A DNA stretch of 64,000 bases from Streptomyces sp. V3I8 (lineage in GTDB: Bacteria; Actinomycetota; Actinomycetes; Streptomycetales; Streptomycetaceae). A program made the translations under genes and the position numbers. Position 1 is the stretch's first letter. Every line of letters begins with the position of its first letter. Below the pieces are notes generated by a model, which did no database searches, was not told the DNA's origin, and saw only the letters and a program-made list of their open reading frames with translations. Of the stretch, positions 1 through 12,077 are shown piece by piece. The DNA is taken from assembly GCF_030817535.1 (NCBI RefSeq), contig NZ_JAUSZL010000002.1, positions 8,432,001 to 8,496,000 on the forward strand, given 5' to 3'.

Positions 1-508
1 CGGAGGGGGTCAGCTCCTCCAGCGCGACGAGGTCGGGCGCGGCCCTGAGCAGGGCACGTGCGGTACCGGCGGGGTCGGGGTTCACGTCGCTGACGTTGTG
101 CTGGACCGCCGTGAAGTCGTACGCGCCGCGGTCCTCGGTGAAGAGCCGCCCGCCGAACTGCTGCCCCCAGACGGCCGCGGGCAGCAGCAGGACCACCGAC
201 GCGGTGGCCGAGCGGCGCAGTACGGCCAGGAACAGCAACAGGGGAACGGCCAGACCGACCCAGGGCAGGAACGTCTCCAGCAGACTCCCGCAGCGACCGA
301 CCGCATTGGGCACCGCGGAATGGAAGGACAGCAGGGCAGCGGTCGACAGACCGAGCGCCGCGAGGACACGCCCACGCGCCCAGGCCGACCGGCCTCGTGC
401 GTCCGGCCCCCACCGCGGCCGGCGGACCCGCCCGCGCCACGGCCGCAGCCGCGCCGCCCGCGACCCGCTCGCCGCCCCGCCGTCCGCCACCCGCTCCACC
501 GACCTCAC
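1..508 (-). CDS. Endonuclease/exonuclease/phosphatase family membrane protein (partial, N-terminal part)
   Basis: The reading frame runs off the left edge of the window, so only about 169 N-terminal residues are present. After a basic arginine-rich start there are two hydrophobic stretches (around residues 55-75 and 85-130). The frame then enters a domain beginning TAVQHNVSDVNPDPAGTARA followed by PDLVALEEL, the usual opening of the exonuclease-endonuclease-phosphatase fold (metal-binding Asn, then the Glu of LEEL). The architecture, membrane anchor followed by an extracellular EEP domain, is common in actinobacteria; the substrate cannot be read from it. The GTG at 508 is the first usable start after an in-frame stop and has a weak ribosome binding site. 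Confident on family, not on function. Confidence 0.7.
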   Translation of the reverse strand, partial: MRSVERVADGGAASGSRAARLRPWRGRVRRPRWGPDARGRSAWARGRVLAALGLSTAALLSFHSAVPNAVGRCGSLLETFLPWVGLAVPLLLFLAVLRRSATASVVLLLPAAVWGQQFGGRLFTEDRGAYDFTAVQHNVSDVNPDPAGTARALLRAAPDLVALEELTPS

Positions 509-734
509 CCGTCCGTTCCGGAAACCGTCTCGGCCTCACCATTACGAGCACGACGTACCGGTGACGACGCGCAGCGCGGTGATCAGGTTCCGGCCGGACG
601 GGTCGGCCGAGGACGGGCGGACACGCATGCGGAGCTCCTGGCGGACACGGGTGGTCCCGGCCGGGGATCCGTCCGGCCCGGGGATCCGATGATCTCGACG
701 AGACGCCCCGGTGATGAGTTTTCGCGCCCGAGCC

Positions 735-750
735 CGTCACACCTGTGACG
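735..750. promoter_or_regulatory. Perfect inverted repeat upstream of the ECF sigma gene
   Basis: CGTCACACCTGTGACG is a 7-2-7 perfect inverted repeat ending 27 bases before the sigma factor start. It could be an operator or a small hairpin in the leader. No protein can be assigned to it. The rest of 509-777 shows no convincing coding frame and no clear -35/-10 pair. Confidence 0.4.
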
Positions 751-777
751 GACACGACGAGGTGGAAGGGTGACGTG

Positions 778-1776
778 ATGAGTACGGACACGCGGCTGGA
801 GGAGCTGGGCGTGAGCGGGCTGGGCGAGGTCGGGGAACCGGCGTTCACGGAGCTGGCGGAGCGGCACCGACGGGAACTGCACGTGCACTGCTACCGGATG
901 CTCGGGTCGTTCGAGGACGCCGAGGACACCGTGCAGGAGACGTTCCTGCGTGCCTGGCGGCGGCGGGAGACCTTCGAGGGGCGGTCGACGTTCCGGGCCT
1001 GGCTCTACCGGATCGCCACCAACGCCTGCCTGGACCTGCTCGCCAGGTGCCGCCCGGAGCCCGCCACCGGCGGCGAGGTGCCGTGGCTGCAGCCGTACCC
1101 GGACCGGCTCCTCGACGAGCTGCCCGCGAGCGGCGCGGACGAGCCGGAGACCGTCGCCTTCGCGCGGGAGACGATCGAGCTGGCGTACCTGGTCGCGGTC
1201 CAGCACCTCGCGCCGCGTCCGCGGGCCGTGCTGATCCTGCGGGACGTGCTCGGCCGGCCGGCGAAGGACGTCGCGGAGCTGCTCGGAGACTCCGTCAACT
1301 CCGTGAACAGCGCGCTGCAGCGGGCCCGCGCCGGCATGCGGGAGCATCTGCCCGCCGAGCGGCAGGACTGGACCGGCGGCGAGGAGGACGCGGGGACGCG
1401 CGAACTGGTGCGCCGCTTCACCGACGCGAGCATGGCCAAGGACATCGACGGACTCGCCGCACTGCTGCGGGACGACGTCCGCTGCTCGATGCCGCCCACG
1501 CCGGGTCTGTACGTCGGCCGCGACGCGGTGGTGAGCGACTGGACCGACGGCGGCTTCGAGGACCTCGGGCGCCTGCGTGTCGTCCGGACCTCCGTGAACC
1601 GGCAGCCCGCCTTCGCCTTCTACCTCTGGCGGGAGCGGGAGGACGCGTACCTGCCGCTGACGATCGACGTCCTGCGCATCACCGGCGGGGCGATCACCGA
1701 GATCGTCATGTTCCACGACGACCGGTTCCCGTGCCTCGGACTGCCGGAACGCCTGCCGGCCGACGGCACGGAGTAG
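778..1776 (+). CDS. ECF RNA polymerase sigma factor with C-terminal SnoaL-like domain
   Basis: This is a 332-residue sigma-70 family factor. Region 2 spans about residues 22-95, with HRRELHVHCYRMLGSFEDAE and the DTVQETFLRAW helix. Region 4 is at about 140-192 and contains LRDVLGRPAKDVAELLGDS and the recognition helix NSALQRARAGM. Residues 205-325 form a SnoaL/NTF2-like domain, as in SigG/SigX5-type ECF factors (TIGR02960-like), where the C-terminal domain replaces a separate anti-sigma factor. I chose the ATG at 778 because GGAAGG lies about 8 bases upstream; an in-frame GTG at 745 has no good ribosome binding site. The DUF6069-type gene follows after 100 bases and may be co-transcribed. The stimulus is unknown. 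Confidence 0.9.
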   Translation: MSTDTRLEELGVSGLGEVGEPAFTELAERHRRELHVHCYRMLGSFEDAEDTVQETFLRAWRRRETFEGRSTFRAWLYRIATNACLDLLARCRPEPATGGEVPWLQPYPDRLLDELPASGADEPETVAFARETIELAYLVAVQHLAPRPRAVLILRDVLGRPAKDVAELLGDSVNSVNSALQRARAGMREHLPAERQDWTGGEEDAGTRELVRRFTDASMAKDIDGLAALLRDDVRCSMPPTPGLYVGRDAVVSDWTDGGFEDLGRLRVVRTSVNRQPAFAFYLWREREDAYLPLTIDVLRITGGAITEIVMFHDDRFPCLGLPERLPADGTE

Positions 1777-1876
1777 CCCCGGTACGGACGCCCGCGCCCC
1801 GCGCCGTCCCGGAGCCAGGACCGTCACATGCCGGTCCGCACCGCGTCCGTCAGTCACCGAACGATGGAGGAACGAC

Positions 1877-2332
1877 ATGAACAGCATGGACGACACCGCA
1901 GTCGGCGCAGGCCCGGTATCGGGCCGGACCGGCCGCACCCACCGACTCCGCGTGCTCGCCGGCACCGGCCTCGTCGCCACGCTCGCCGCGGTGGTGGCCA
2001 CCACCCTCGCCGCGGCGCTCGCCCGGGCCGTCGGCGTCGACTTCGAGGTCCCCGACGGCGGCGAAACGATCCCGTTGGCCGGGTTCGCGGTGGTGACCGG
2101 CTTCTTCTCGGCCGTGGGCACCGTCGTCGCCGTCGCCCTCCTTCGCCGGAGCGCCCGTCCCGCCGAGCGATTCGTGTGGACGGCGGTGTCCCTGACCGCG
2201 ATCTCGCTGGTCCCGCCCCTCCTCTCCGGGGCGGACGCCGCCACCGTCACCGCCCTCCTCGGGCTGCACCTCGTTCCTGCGGCGGTGATGATCCCCACCC
2301 TGGCGCGGAGCCTGCGGACCCGGACCGGTTGA
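1877..2332 (+). CDS. DUF6069-type four-helix membrane protein
   Basis: A 151-residue protein with a 25-residue polar N-terminus and four predicted membrane segments (about residues 27-47, 67-87, 100-118 and 124-143). The spacing and composition match the DUF6069 family of actinobacterial membrane proteins, which has no known function. A strong ribosome binding site, GGAGG, precedes the ATG. The gene sits 100 bases behind the ECF sigma factor on the same strand and ahead of a strong hairpin, so the two probably form a small operon; co-function is inference only. Confidence 0.75.
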   Translation: MNSMDDTAVGAGPVSGRTGRTHRLRVLAGTGLVATLAAVVATTLAAALARAVGVDFEVPDGGETIPLAGFAVVTGFFSAVGTVVAVALLRRSARPAERFVWTAVSLTAISLVPPLLSGADAATVTALLGLHLVPAAVMIPTLARSLRTRTG

Positions 2333-2357
2333 CGGGCGTTCCGCTGCCCGCACGCCG

Positions 2358-2393
2358 ACAGGCCCGCCGGAGCGTGAGCTCCGACGGGCCTGT
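2358..2393. terminator. Bidirectional hairpin terminator
   Basis: Arms 2358-2366 with 2385-2393 and 2368-2373 with 2378-2383 give a 15-pair stem (one C/A mismatch) around a GTGA loop. It lies between the converging DUF6069-type gene and the gene at 2424-2864, so it can serve both. Confidence 0.8.
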
Positions 2394-2423
2394 GAGCAGG
2401 TGCCCCTGGCGGTGTTCCGCCGT

Positions 2424-2864
2424 CTAGAGACGACCGCCGCTGAGGCGGGAGAGCGGGCCGCGCTGCCGGAGGCCGGCGCGGCGGCCCACGGCGTAGGAGC
2501 TGAGGACCACGACTGCGGTCCCCGCGCCGGCAGCGGCCGCCACGACCTTCCTCGCCTTCAGGAGGGTCCAGACCAGACCGGCCTTGGCGGCGGTCTGCTG
2601 GGCGGCCGTGGTCACGGTGCCCTGCACCGCGCCGGCCGTTTCCTTGGCTTTCTGCGACGCGACTCCGCCGAGGTTCACCAGGGCTTCCTTGCTGCCACGG
2701 CCTGCGGCCCCGGCAGCGTCCCCGGCACTCTTCACCGCCTGGGTGGCGGCCTTCTGTGACTCCTTCGCGGGCGCCGTGGCACCTTCGGTCACGGTGGTCT
2801 TCGCCGCTCGCGCATGCGCGGTGGGCGACTGTCCGTTCGTGGTTTTGTTGTTCGCTCCAGCCAT
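2424..2864 (-). CDS. Hypothetical Ala/Lys/Thr-rich protein with one C-terminal membrane segment
   Basis: A 146-residue protein I do not recognise. Residues 1-85 are polar and rich in Ala, Lys, Thr and Gln, with amphipathic repeats of the kind ATQAVKSAGDAAGAAGRGSK and KAKETAGAVQGTVTTAAQQ, resembling late-embryogenesis-abundant-like helices. Residues about 98-122 (VVAAAAGAGTAVVVLSSYAVG) look like a single membrane segment, followed by a basic tail RRAGLRQRG. It is probably a tail-anchored membrane protein. The ATG is preceded by GGGG-rich sequence. The converging neighbour is separated from it by the hairpin at 2358-2393. Confidence 0.6.
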   Translation of the reverse strand: MAGANNKTTNGQSPTAHARAAKTTVTEGATAPAKESQKAATQAVKSAGDAAGAAGRGSKEALVNLGGVASQKAKETAGAVQGTVTTAAQQTAAKAGLVWTLLKARKVVAAAAGAGTAVVVLSSYAVGRRAGLRQRGPLSRLSGGRL

Positions 2865-2994
2865 GAACCCCTTGTATCCGCCCCTGCGTTCGGCAAACGG
2901 AGGAACTTTCCCGCGAGTTCACACAAGCTCCTCGGCAACTCCCCACCAGGAGTGCGTGAGCCGTGCTCCTCGCACCTACCGGAGCTGGTAGCAT

Positions 2995-3160
2995 TGATCT
3001 TGAGCGCGCGGCCAACTGGCTCTGGCCGGCCGTCCCGTGCGTCTCGCGTCGGTGGTCCAAGGAAAGACGCCCCGCTTCCTGCGGGGAAATGCAGGTGCAA
3101 GGCCTGCCCGGCGCTCCACGACAAGACCCCACCCGAATTCTTCGGGTGGGGTCTTCGCGT
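2995..3160 (+). ncRNA. Candidate small RNA ending in an intrinsic terminator
   Basis: No gene on either strand accounts for 2865-3200. A possible extended -10 (GGTAGCAT, TAGCAT at 2989-2994) precedes a structured stretch. The structure includes CCCCGCTTCCTGCGGGG (hairpin, about 3072-3088), GCAGGTGCAAGGCCTGC (a 5-bp stem with a 7-base loop, about 3090-3106), and a perfect terminator at 3123-3155. That would give a transcript of about 160 bases. There is no -35 match. It does not match the tRNA, tmRNA, SRP or riboswitch cores I know, and I see no 6-C loops of the 6C motif. The boundaries are estimates. Confidence 0.45.
3123..3155. terminator. Perfect 15-bp terminator hairpin
   Basis: AAGACCCCACCCGAA (3123-3137) pairs fully with TTCGGGTGGGGTCTT (3141-3155) around a TTC loop. 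It lies at the end of the candidate small RNA and 45 bases beyond the stop codon of the converging 48-residue gene, so it can work in both directions. Confidence 0.85.
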
Positions 3161-3200
3161 GGGTATCGCACCGGCGCGCACGAGGCGGGCCCGGCTGCGG

Positions 3201-3347
3201 TCAGCGTCGCCCGCGCAGCTTGCCCAGCAGTCGCTGGGCCTGAGCCCGGCGACGCGGATCCGCCGAGGTGCGGCGAGCCTGTTCGATGGTGCGCCGGCCC
3301 TGCGGGCTCCGGGCGAACTGCTTGATCTTGTTCACGATGCCTGCCAT
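3201..3347 (-). CDS. Small basic hypothetical protein (48 residues)
   Basis: A short gene with all the marks of being real: an AGGAGA ribosome binding site 6-7 bases before the ATG, strong third-position GC bias, and a clean stop. The product starts MAGIVNKIKQFARSPQGRRT and ends LLGKLRGRR. It is very basic, predicted mostly helical, and has no cysteine or membrane segment. Proteins of this size and opening are frequent in Streptomyces genomes as hypotheticals. An RNA- or DNA-binding role is possible from charge alone but is not shown. Confidence 0.7.
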   Translation of the reverse strand: MAGIVNKIKQFARSPQGRRTIEQARRTSADPRRRAQAQRLLGKLRGRR

Positions 3348-3468
3348 GGCTCTTCTCCTGTACCGGGACGGTGGTGCGGTCCGTGCACAGCTCCGTATAC
3401 CCCGCTACGGCAGAACGACAACGGCAGAAGCGACCTTCGTCCGTGCGGCCCGGCCCGCGCGTCCGGGA

Positions 3469-4041
3469 TCACGGGGCGAAGGTGTCGGTGAGGTGGACGC
3501 TGTAGCCGTCGTCCTCCATGAGCAGGACGGTCACACCGAAGGGGGAGGGGTGGTCGAGCTCGAGCGGGGTGAAGGAGTACGTGAGGGCGGCCTGGACCGG
3601 CGGGACGAGCTCGCCGCCGGGCTGCGGGTCCGGGGCGGGGAGCCACCGCGGCCCGGTTGCGGCCGGTCCGTCCGGGGAGGCGGCCAGGGGCTCGAGCGCG
3701 TAGGGGAGCTGGTGCAGCACGTGGCCGTCCCGGGTGGCGTGCACCATGTTCAGGCAGGGTGCCGGGCCGGTGACCGCGAGCCCGCACGAGGTGGCGACCT
3801 CACCGGTCTCCCAGGCGAGGACGACCTCGTCGGCACCTGCCGCGGCGGCGACGTTCGAGAGCTCGACGATCGCGCTCATGGCGTCCTGGCCGCCCTTGGT
3901 GGGCCGCAGCCGGACGAGCCCGACCAGTTCGCCGCGTACCAGCGGCATGATGACCGGGCGGGGCGCCGCGCCCTGCGTCAGATCCGCGGTGCACGCGTTC
4001 CTCATCGATGCGACCAGCGTGTCCCACGTCTGCGTGTCCAC
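3469..4041 (-). CDS. Hypothetical protein, 190 residues
   Basis: A soluble 190-residue protein that I cannot place in a named family. It has no signal peptide or membrane segment. The sequence alternates strands and helices: an N-terminal helix (MDTQTWDTLVASMRNACTAD), a strand-rich part with VIMPLVRGELVGLVRLRPTK, a helix with AMSAIVELSNVAAAAGADEVVLAWE, and a Pro-rich stretch near residues 125-150 before a final strand pair. Codon usage is typical of the window. It stands alone between the 48-residue gene and the RibD-like reductase, all on the same strand but with gaps over 100 bases. Confidence 0.6.
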   Translation of the reverse strand: MDTQTWDTLVASMRNACTADLTQGAAPRPVIMPLVRGELVGLVRLRPTKGGQDAMSAIVELSNVAAAAGADEVVLAWETGEVATSCGLAVTGPAPCLNMVHATRDGHVLHQLPYALEPLAASPDGPAATGPRWLPAPDPQPGGELVPPVQAALTYSFTPLELDHPSPFGVTVLLMEDDGYSVHLTDTFAP

Positions 4042-4150
4042 GGAGTTCCCCTCACGGCAGCCTGTTCACGAGCGACGCAGAGCCTGTCACGGCAGCCCGC
4101 TCCCGCGCCAACGGCCCCAGGTCCGAGGTCCGAGGTCCGGATAGGGAAGA

Positions 4151-4180
4151 CCCCGACCGGACGGGGGAGACCGGCCGGGG
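4151..4180. terminator. Hairpin terminator downstream of the RibD-like gene
   Basis: CCCCGACCGG (4151-4160) and CCGGCCGGGG (4171-4180) pair with one A/C mismatch around a 10-base loop, 27 bases beyond the stop codon of the reductase gene. Confidence 0.65.
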
Positions 4181-4206
4181 CCGTGGGCGGTGTCCGCGGC
4201 ACCCCG

Positions 4207-4779
4207 TCAGCGGACGACGTCGAAGACGCTCTTCTGCAGACCGTTGGCGTACGCCTCGTGCTCGACCAGCCGCAGCTTCTGGGTGTCCTTGTCCGTGTCG
4301 CTGAACAGACGCTTGCCGGCGCCGAGCAGGAGCGGGAAGACCAGCAGGTGGTAGCGGTCGATCAGGCCGGCGTCCGAGAGGTTCCGGCTGAGGGTGGCGC
4401 TGCCGTGGATGATGATCGGGCCGCCCTCGGTCTCCTTGAGCGCCGCGACCTCGTCGAGGGACCGCAGGATCGTGGTCGCCCCCCAGTTCGACACGAGGTC
4501 GTCGTCCTTGAGGGTGGTGGAGACCACGTACTTCGGCATCACCTTGTAGTCGGCGAAGTCCTCCATGTCGGGCCATACGGCGCTGAACGACTCGTAGCTG
4601 GTCCGGCCCAGCAGCATGGCCCCGGCCTCCTGCTGCTCCCGGCCCTTGATCTCGAACGCCTCCGGGAGGAACTCGATGCCCTTGAAGGTCCAGCCGGCGT
4701 TGCGGTAACCGGGCTCGCCGCCCGGGGCCTCCACGACGCCGTCGAGCGAGACGAAGGCGGTACTGATCAGAGTGCGCAT
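4207..4779 (-). CDS. Dihydrofolate reductase family protein (RibD C-terminal domain)
   Basis: A 190-residue single-domain protein of the RibD C-terminal/DHFR-like fold. Supporting features: MRTLISTAFVSLDGVVEAPG at the start, the loop MLLGRTSYESF near residue 55 (the conserved GRxTY-type motif that binds the pyridine nucleotide), and GGPIIIHGSATLSRNL followed by LVFPLLLGAGKRLF, the hallmark C-terminal half of this family. Such stand-alone proteins are NADPH-dependent reductases with mostly unknown substrates; there is no riboflavin gene nearby. A good RBS (AGGAG) precedes the ATG at 4779. It is single-copy here and followed by its own terminator. Confidence 0.9.
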   Translation of the reverse strand: MRTLISTAFVSLDGVVEAPGGEPGYRNAGWTFKGIEFLPEAFEIKGREQQEAGAMLLGRTSYESFSAVWPDMEDFADYKVMPKYVVSTTLKDDDLVSNWGATTILRSLDEVAALKETEGGPIIIHGSATLSRNLSDAGLIDRYHLLVFPLLLGAGKRLFSDTDKDTQKLRLVEHEAYANGLQKSVFDVVR

Positions 4780-4878
4780 CGAAGATCTCCTAGGTGTCCT
4801 GCGGTCGGTCCGGTGCCGTCGTGCCGCATGTGTTGAATCGCATGTGTCGAACTGTCTGACCGCCGGCCCCGGTGAAAC

Positions 4879-8626
<3,748 letters not shown>

Positions 8627-8928
8627 GGCTGGAGCCTTTCTGGGTCCGCCGGCACATGTGCGAGGAGAGAGGACATGTCCCCGCACGAGCGGCGAGTGGG
8701 TGAGTGGGACGGTGTCTGTCAGGACTGTGTGTCAGGGCTGGTCCGTCGCAAGGACACACCTGCATGCTTTGCGCCAGTGTAGAGATAGTACGCACGGGTG
8801 CAGCGTGATGTTCCTGATGTCTCTCCCGTCAACTGCCACCGCGGAGCCACGCGGTCATGTTCCGCACCCGAACTTTTGTTGCCCCTGCAACCCGGTGGCC
8901 GAGGTGCCGGCCCCGGCCCGGACGACGA
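8627..8928. other. Intergenic region, probable promoter of the lysine-rich gene
   Basis: About 300 bases with no supportable gene. It must hold the promoter of the leftward gene at 7913-8626, but I see no clear -35/-10 pair. GTTGCCCCTGCAAC (near 8878-8891) can form a 5-bp hairpin beyond the stop codon of the monooxygenase and may help termination. Confidence 0.4.
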
Positions 8929-10050
8929 TCACGGTGACGGCGGTGACGACGGCGGGGGCGTCGAAGTCGGAGGTGTGCCCCGCGAGATGTTCCCGCTGAC
9001 CGTGATGTTCTCCTCCACCCGGGGACGCCGCAGCGACTCGTAGCGGGACAGCGCGCTCTCGGTGTCGGGGGCGTCGCGCAGGGACTGCGCCAGGGCCACC
9101 GCGTCCTCCAGCGCCAGGGACGCGCCCTGCCCGGTCGCGGGGGAGGCCGCGTGCGCCGCGTCACCGATGGTCAGGGCACGGCCGGAGCGCCACCGTGTGC
9201 CGGTGGGGAGCTCGGTGGCGTTGGTGACCATGATGCGGCCCGTCGTGGCCGCCACGACGTCCGCGGCCGGGGTGTCGTCCTTGCGCAGCACCGGCAGGAG
9301 CAGCTCCCGCCAGTGGTTCGGGGTGCCCTGGCCGATCTCGTCGGCGGTCAGTGGCTCACCCGCCACCCGCGCGAACCAGTACGACCGGCCGTCCGGTGAC
9401 ACCGCATGGCCGAAGGCGGCGCCGCTGCCCCGCACCATCGTGATGCGCTCGCTCTCGCCGGCGCTCACCCCGGCCGGCGTCACGTCGCCCCCGCGGCCGT
9501 CCCCGTAGCCGTAGAAGACCCGTTGGCCCGCGTAGCGGGGCCGCACGGCCGGGGCGATGTGCTGCCGTACCACGGAGTGCAGGCCGTCGGCGCCGATGAG
9601 CAGGTCGCCGGTCGCGGTGCTGCCGTCGGTGAAGTGCGCGGTGACTTCGTCCGGGGCGTCCTGGAAGGAGGTGAGCCGGGCCCCGTGCCGGATGCCGATG
9701 CCCCGGCGGGCGGCCTCCGCCTGCAGGGCGGTGGCCAGTTCGGCGCGGTGCAGGCAGCGGTACCGCAGGACCGGGTCGTCGGCCTCGCCGAGCGGTACGT
9801 CGGCCAGCACGGCACCCGTGTCGTCGAGGACACGCATCGAACGCAGCGGGAAGCCGAGCGCCGTGACCGCGGCGGAGGCGTCCAGCCGGGCGAGCGCACG
9901 CATACCGTTGCTCGCGAGGGTGAGGAACGCGCCGATGTCCTCGGCCGAGTCGGGGTGCGCCTCGTACACGGTGACGTCCGCCCCCGCTCCGTGCAGGGCC
10001 AGCGCGGCCGCCGTACCGGCGATCCCGCCGCCGATGACAAGTACCCGCAT
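8929..10050 (-). CDS. FAD-dependent monooxygenase (class A flavoprotein hydroxylase family)
   Basis: A 373-residue flavoprotein monooxygenase. The N-terminal dinucleotide-binding motif is GGGIAGTAAALALHGAGADV (about residues 6-25), the DG motif is LLIGADGLHSVVR, and the FAD ribityl-binding GD motif is LTIGDAAHAASPATGQGASL. This is the arrangement of the PHBH/UbiH/zeaxanthin-epoxidase-like family, which uses NAD(P)H and O2 to hydroxylate aromatic or polycyclic substrates. The start is the ATG at 10050, preceded by AGGGAG. The C-terminus ends in a Pro/Ser/Thr-rich tail. It is monocistronic as far as I can see, with no biosynthetic genes nearby, so the substrate is unknown. Confidence 0.9.
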   Translation of the reverse strand: MRVLVIGGGIAGTAAALALHGAGADVTVYEAHPDSAEDIGAFLTLASNGMRALARLDASAAVTALGFPLRSMRVLDDTGAVLADVPLGEADDPVLRYRCLHRAELATALQAEAARRGIGIRHGARLTSFQDAPDEVTAHFTDGSTATGDLLIGADGLHSVVRQHIAPAVRPRYAGQRVFYGYGDGRGGDVTPAGVSAGESERITMVRGSGAAFGHAVSPDGRSYWFARVAGEPLTADEIGQGTPNHWRELLLPVLRKDDTPAADVVAATTGRIMVTNATELPTGTRWRSGRALTIGDAAHAASPATGQGASLALEDAVALAQSLRDAPDTESALSRYESLRRPRVEENITVSGNISRGTPPTSTPPPSSPPSP

Positions 10051-10251
10051 GTGTGCGCTCCCTGAGTGGTGAGGTGTCGGAGCGGCCATCGCAGCACGGC
10101 GGGGGACACGGCGTAAAGGCGTCAGCGGTTTCGCATGTGCGTACGGTGCCGACCCCTAAAACGCTTGGACTGCCCGGGCACCGGCACGGGACAATCGCAG
10201 GACTGGCCCACCACTTCTACCCGAACCGCCGCACGACGACACGAGGCAGGG

Positions 10252-12066
10252 ATGGGATTGCCCGAAGCGCGCAAGGTCCACCCGGGCAAGGGCGCGGTGT
10301 TTCTCGCCCTTCGCTACTACGCAAGGGAATTGGCCCGGTTCAAGTGGTACTCGGGACCCGCGATGCTGCTGCCGGCGCTGGGCAACATCGGCATCAACTA
10401 CATCGCACCGCTGATCGTCGCGAAACTCGTCGGCCGCATCGCCGAGGACGGCGCGGTCGGCGTCTCCGAAGCCCTGCCGTACATCCTCGCCTTCGCAGGT
10501 GTGCTGTTGCTCGCGGAGACGCTGTGGCGCCTGGGTCTGCACTGCCTCAACCGGCTCGACGCCCACGGGATCGAGAGCCTGTACGTGATCGGCATGGACG
10601 AGCTGTTCGCCAAGGACGCCGCCTTCTTCCACGACAACTTCGCCGGTTCGCTGACCAAGCGGGTACTGAGTTTCGCCTCCCGCTTCGAGGCGGTCGTCGA
10701 CACACTGACCTTCCAGGTCGTGGGCAGTCTGGTGCCGCTGGTCTTCGGATCGGTGGTGCTCTGGCGTTACGAACCGCTCCTGGTCGTGGGCCTGTTGACG
10801 ATGATCGTGCTGACCGCCCTGTGCGTGGCGCCCCTCATCCGCCGCCGCCAGGCACTGGTCCGCACCCGTGAGGAGGCCATCGCACGTGTGTCGGGCCATG
10901 TCGCCGACAGCCTGATGAACATGGACACGGTGCGGGCGTTCGCGGCCGAGGAACGCGAGGCCGCCGAGCACCGCTCCCGTGTCGCGGAGTCGCGGCGGCT
11001 CACGCTGCGGTCCTGGGACTACGGCAACCTGCGCATCGACACGATCATCGCGCCCCTGTCCGTCCTCACCAACGCGCTGGGTCTGTTGCTGGCGATCGTG
11101 TTGGCCGGCGGCGGGCACGGTGTGGAGGCCGTCGTGGTGGCGTTCACGTACTACACGAACGCCACCCGGATCATGTTCGAGTTCAACCAGATCTACCGTC
11201 GTCTGGAAAGCGCGATGACGGAGGCCGGACAGTTCACCGAACTGCTGTTGCAGCAGCCCACCGTGCTCGACGCGGTGCCGCCCGAGCCGCTGCGCTCCCG
11301 GGCCACCGACGTCCGGTTCGAGGACGTGACCTTCTCGCACGCGGGAGCGGGGCCCCTCTTCGAAGGGCTCGACCTGACGGTGCTCTGCGGGACGAAGATC
11401 GGCCTCGTCGGCCGGTCCGGCGGCGGCAAGACCACGCTCAGCCGGCTGCTCCTGCGGATGACGGACCTCGACGCCGGCCGGATCCTGATCGGCGGGCAGG
11501 ACATCAGCAGGCTGCGCCAGGCCGACCTGCGCAGCCTCATCGCCTATGTGCCGCAGGACCCGGCGATGTTCCACCGCACGCTGCGGGACAACATCGCCTT
11601 CGCCCGACCCGGTGCCACCGACGCCGAGATCCGCCGTGCGGCCGGGATCGCGCACGTCACGGAGTTCGCCGACACGTTGCCCGACGGCTTCGACACCATG
11701 GTCGGTGAGCGCGGTGTGAAGCTGTCGGGCGGGCAGCGCCAGCGGGTCGCGCTCGCCCGGGCGATCCTGCGCGACGCGCCGATCCTGCTGCTCGACGAGG
11801 CCACCAGCGCCCTGGACTCGGAGAGCGAGGTCCTCGTCCAGGAGGCGCTGTGGCGGCTCATGGAAGGACGGACGGCGCTCGTCGTGGCCCACCGGCTGAG
11901 CACGGTCGCCACCATGGACCGGCTCGTCGTCCTGGACCGGGGACGGATCGTCGAGCAGGGCACCCACCGGGAACTGCTCGCCTCGGGCGGCGCGTACGCG
12001 AAGTTGTGGCAGCACCAGTCGGGAGGCTTCCTCGACGACAGCTCGGCGGGGGCCGGGATGCGGTGA
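10252..12066 (+). CDS. ABC transporter, fused membrane and ATP-binding domains (type IV exporter)
   Basis: A 604-residue half-transporter. About six membrane helices lie in residues 35-320. The nucleotide-binding domain follows: Walker A GRSGGGKTT (about residue 386), Q-loop around YVPQDPAMFH, signature LSGGQRQRVALARA (about 491), Walker B ILLLDEAT (about 510), and the switch His in VVAHRLST. This matches MsbA/multidrug exporters that act as homodimers; the cargo is unknown. The ATG at 10252 has GAGGCAGGG upstream. A weak promoter candidate (TTGGAC at 10165, GACAAT at 10190, 19-bp spacer) precedes it. It is divergent from the monooxygenase. Confidence 0.9.
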   Translation: MGLPEARKVHPGKGAVFLALRYYARELARFKWYSGPAMLLPALGNIGINYIAPLIVAKLVGRIAEDGAVGVSEALPYILAFAGVLLLAETLWRLGLHCLNRLDAHGIESLYVIGMDELFAKDAAFFHDNFAGSLTKRVLSFASRFEAVVDTLTFQVVGSLVPLVFGSVVLWRYEPLLVVGLLTMIVLTALCVAPLIRRRQALVRTREEAIARVSGHVADSLMNMDTVRAFAAEEREAAEHRSRVAESRRLTLRSWDYGNLRIDTIIAPLSVLTNALGLLLAIVLAGGGHGVEAVVVAFTYYTNATRIMFEFNQIYRRLESAMTEAGQFTELLLQQPTVLDAVPPEPLRSRATDVRFEDVTFSHAGAGPLFEGLDLTVLCGTKIGLVGRSGGGKTTLSRLLLRMTDLDAGRILIGGQDISRLRQADLRSLIAYVPQDPAMFHRTLRDNIAFARPGATDAEIRRAAGIAHVTEFADTLPDGFDTMVGERGVKLSGGQRQRVALARAILRDAPILLLDEATSALDSESEVLVQEALWRLMEGRTALVVAHRLSTVATMDRLVVLDRGRIVEQGTHRELLASGGAYAKLWQHQSGGFLDDSSAGAGMR

Positions 12067-12077
12067 AGGAGGAGAGA

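Noticed and set aside
2995..3160. 6C RNA, cobalamin riboswitch or tRNA for the structured region
   Set aside because: No C-rich loops, no B12 box, and no complete cloverleaf; kept only as an unnamed candidate RNA.
583..3171. Open frame of 862 codons on the minus strand
   Set aside because: It crosses the sigma factor, the DUF6069-type gene and the small RNA; composition is Arg/Pro/Gly-rich without domains.
4120..4141. GGTCCGA repeated three times
   Set aside because: Too short to call; only slippage beside a terminator.
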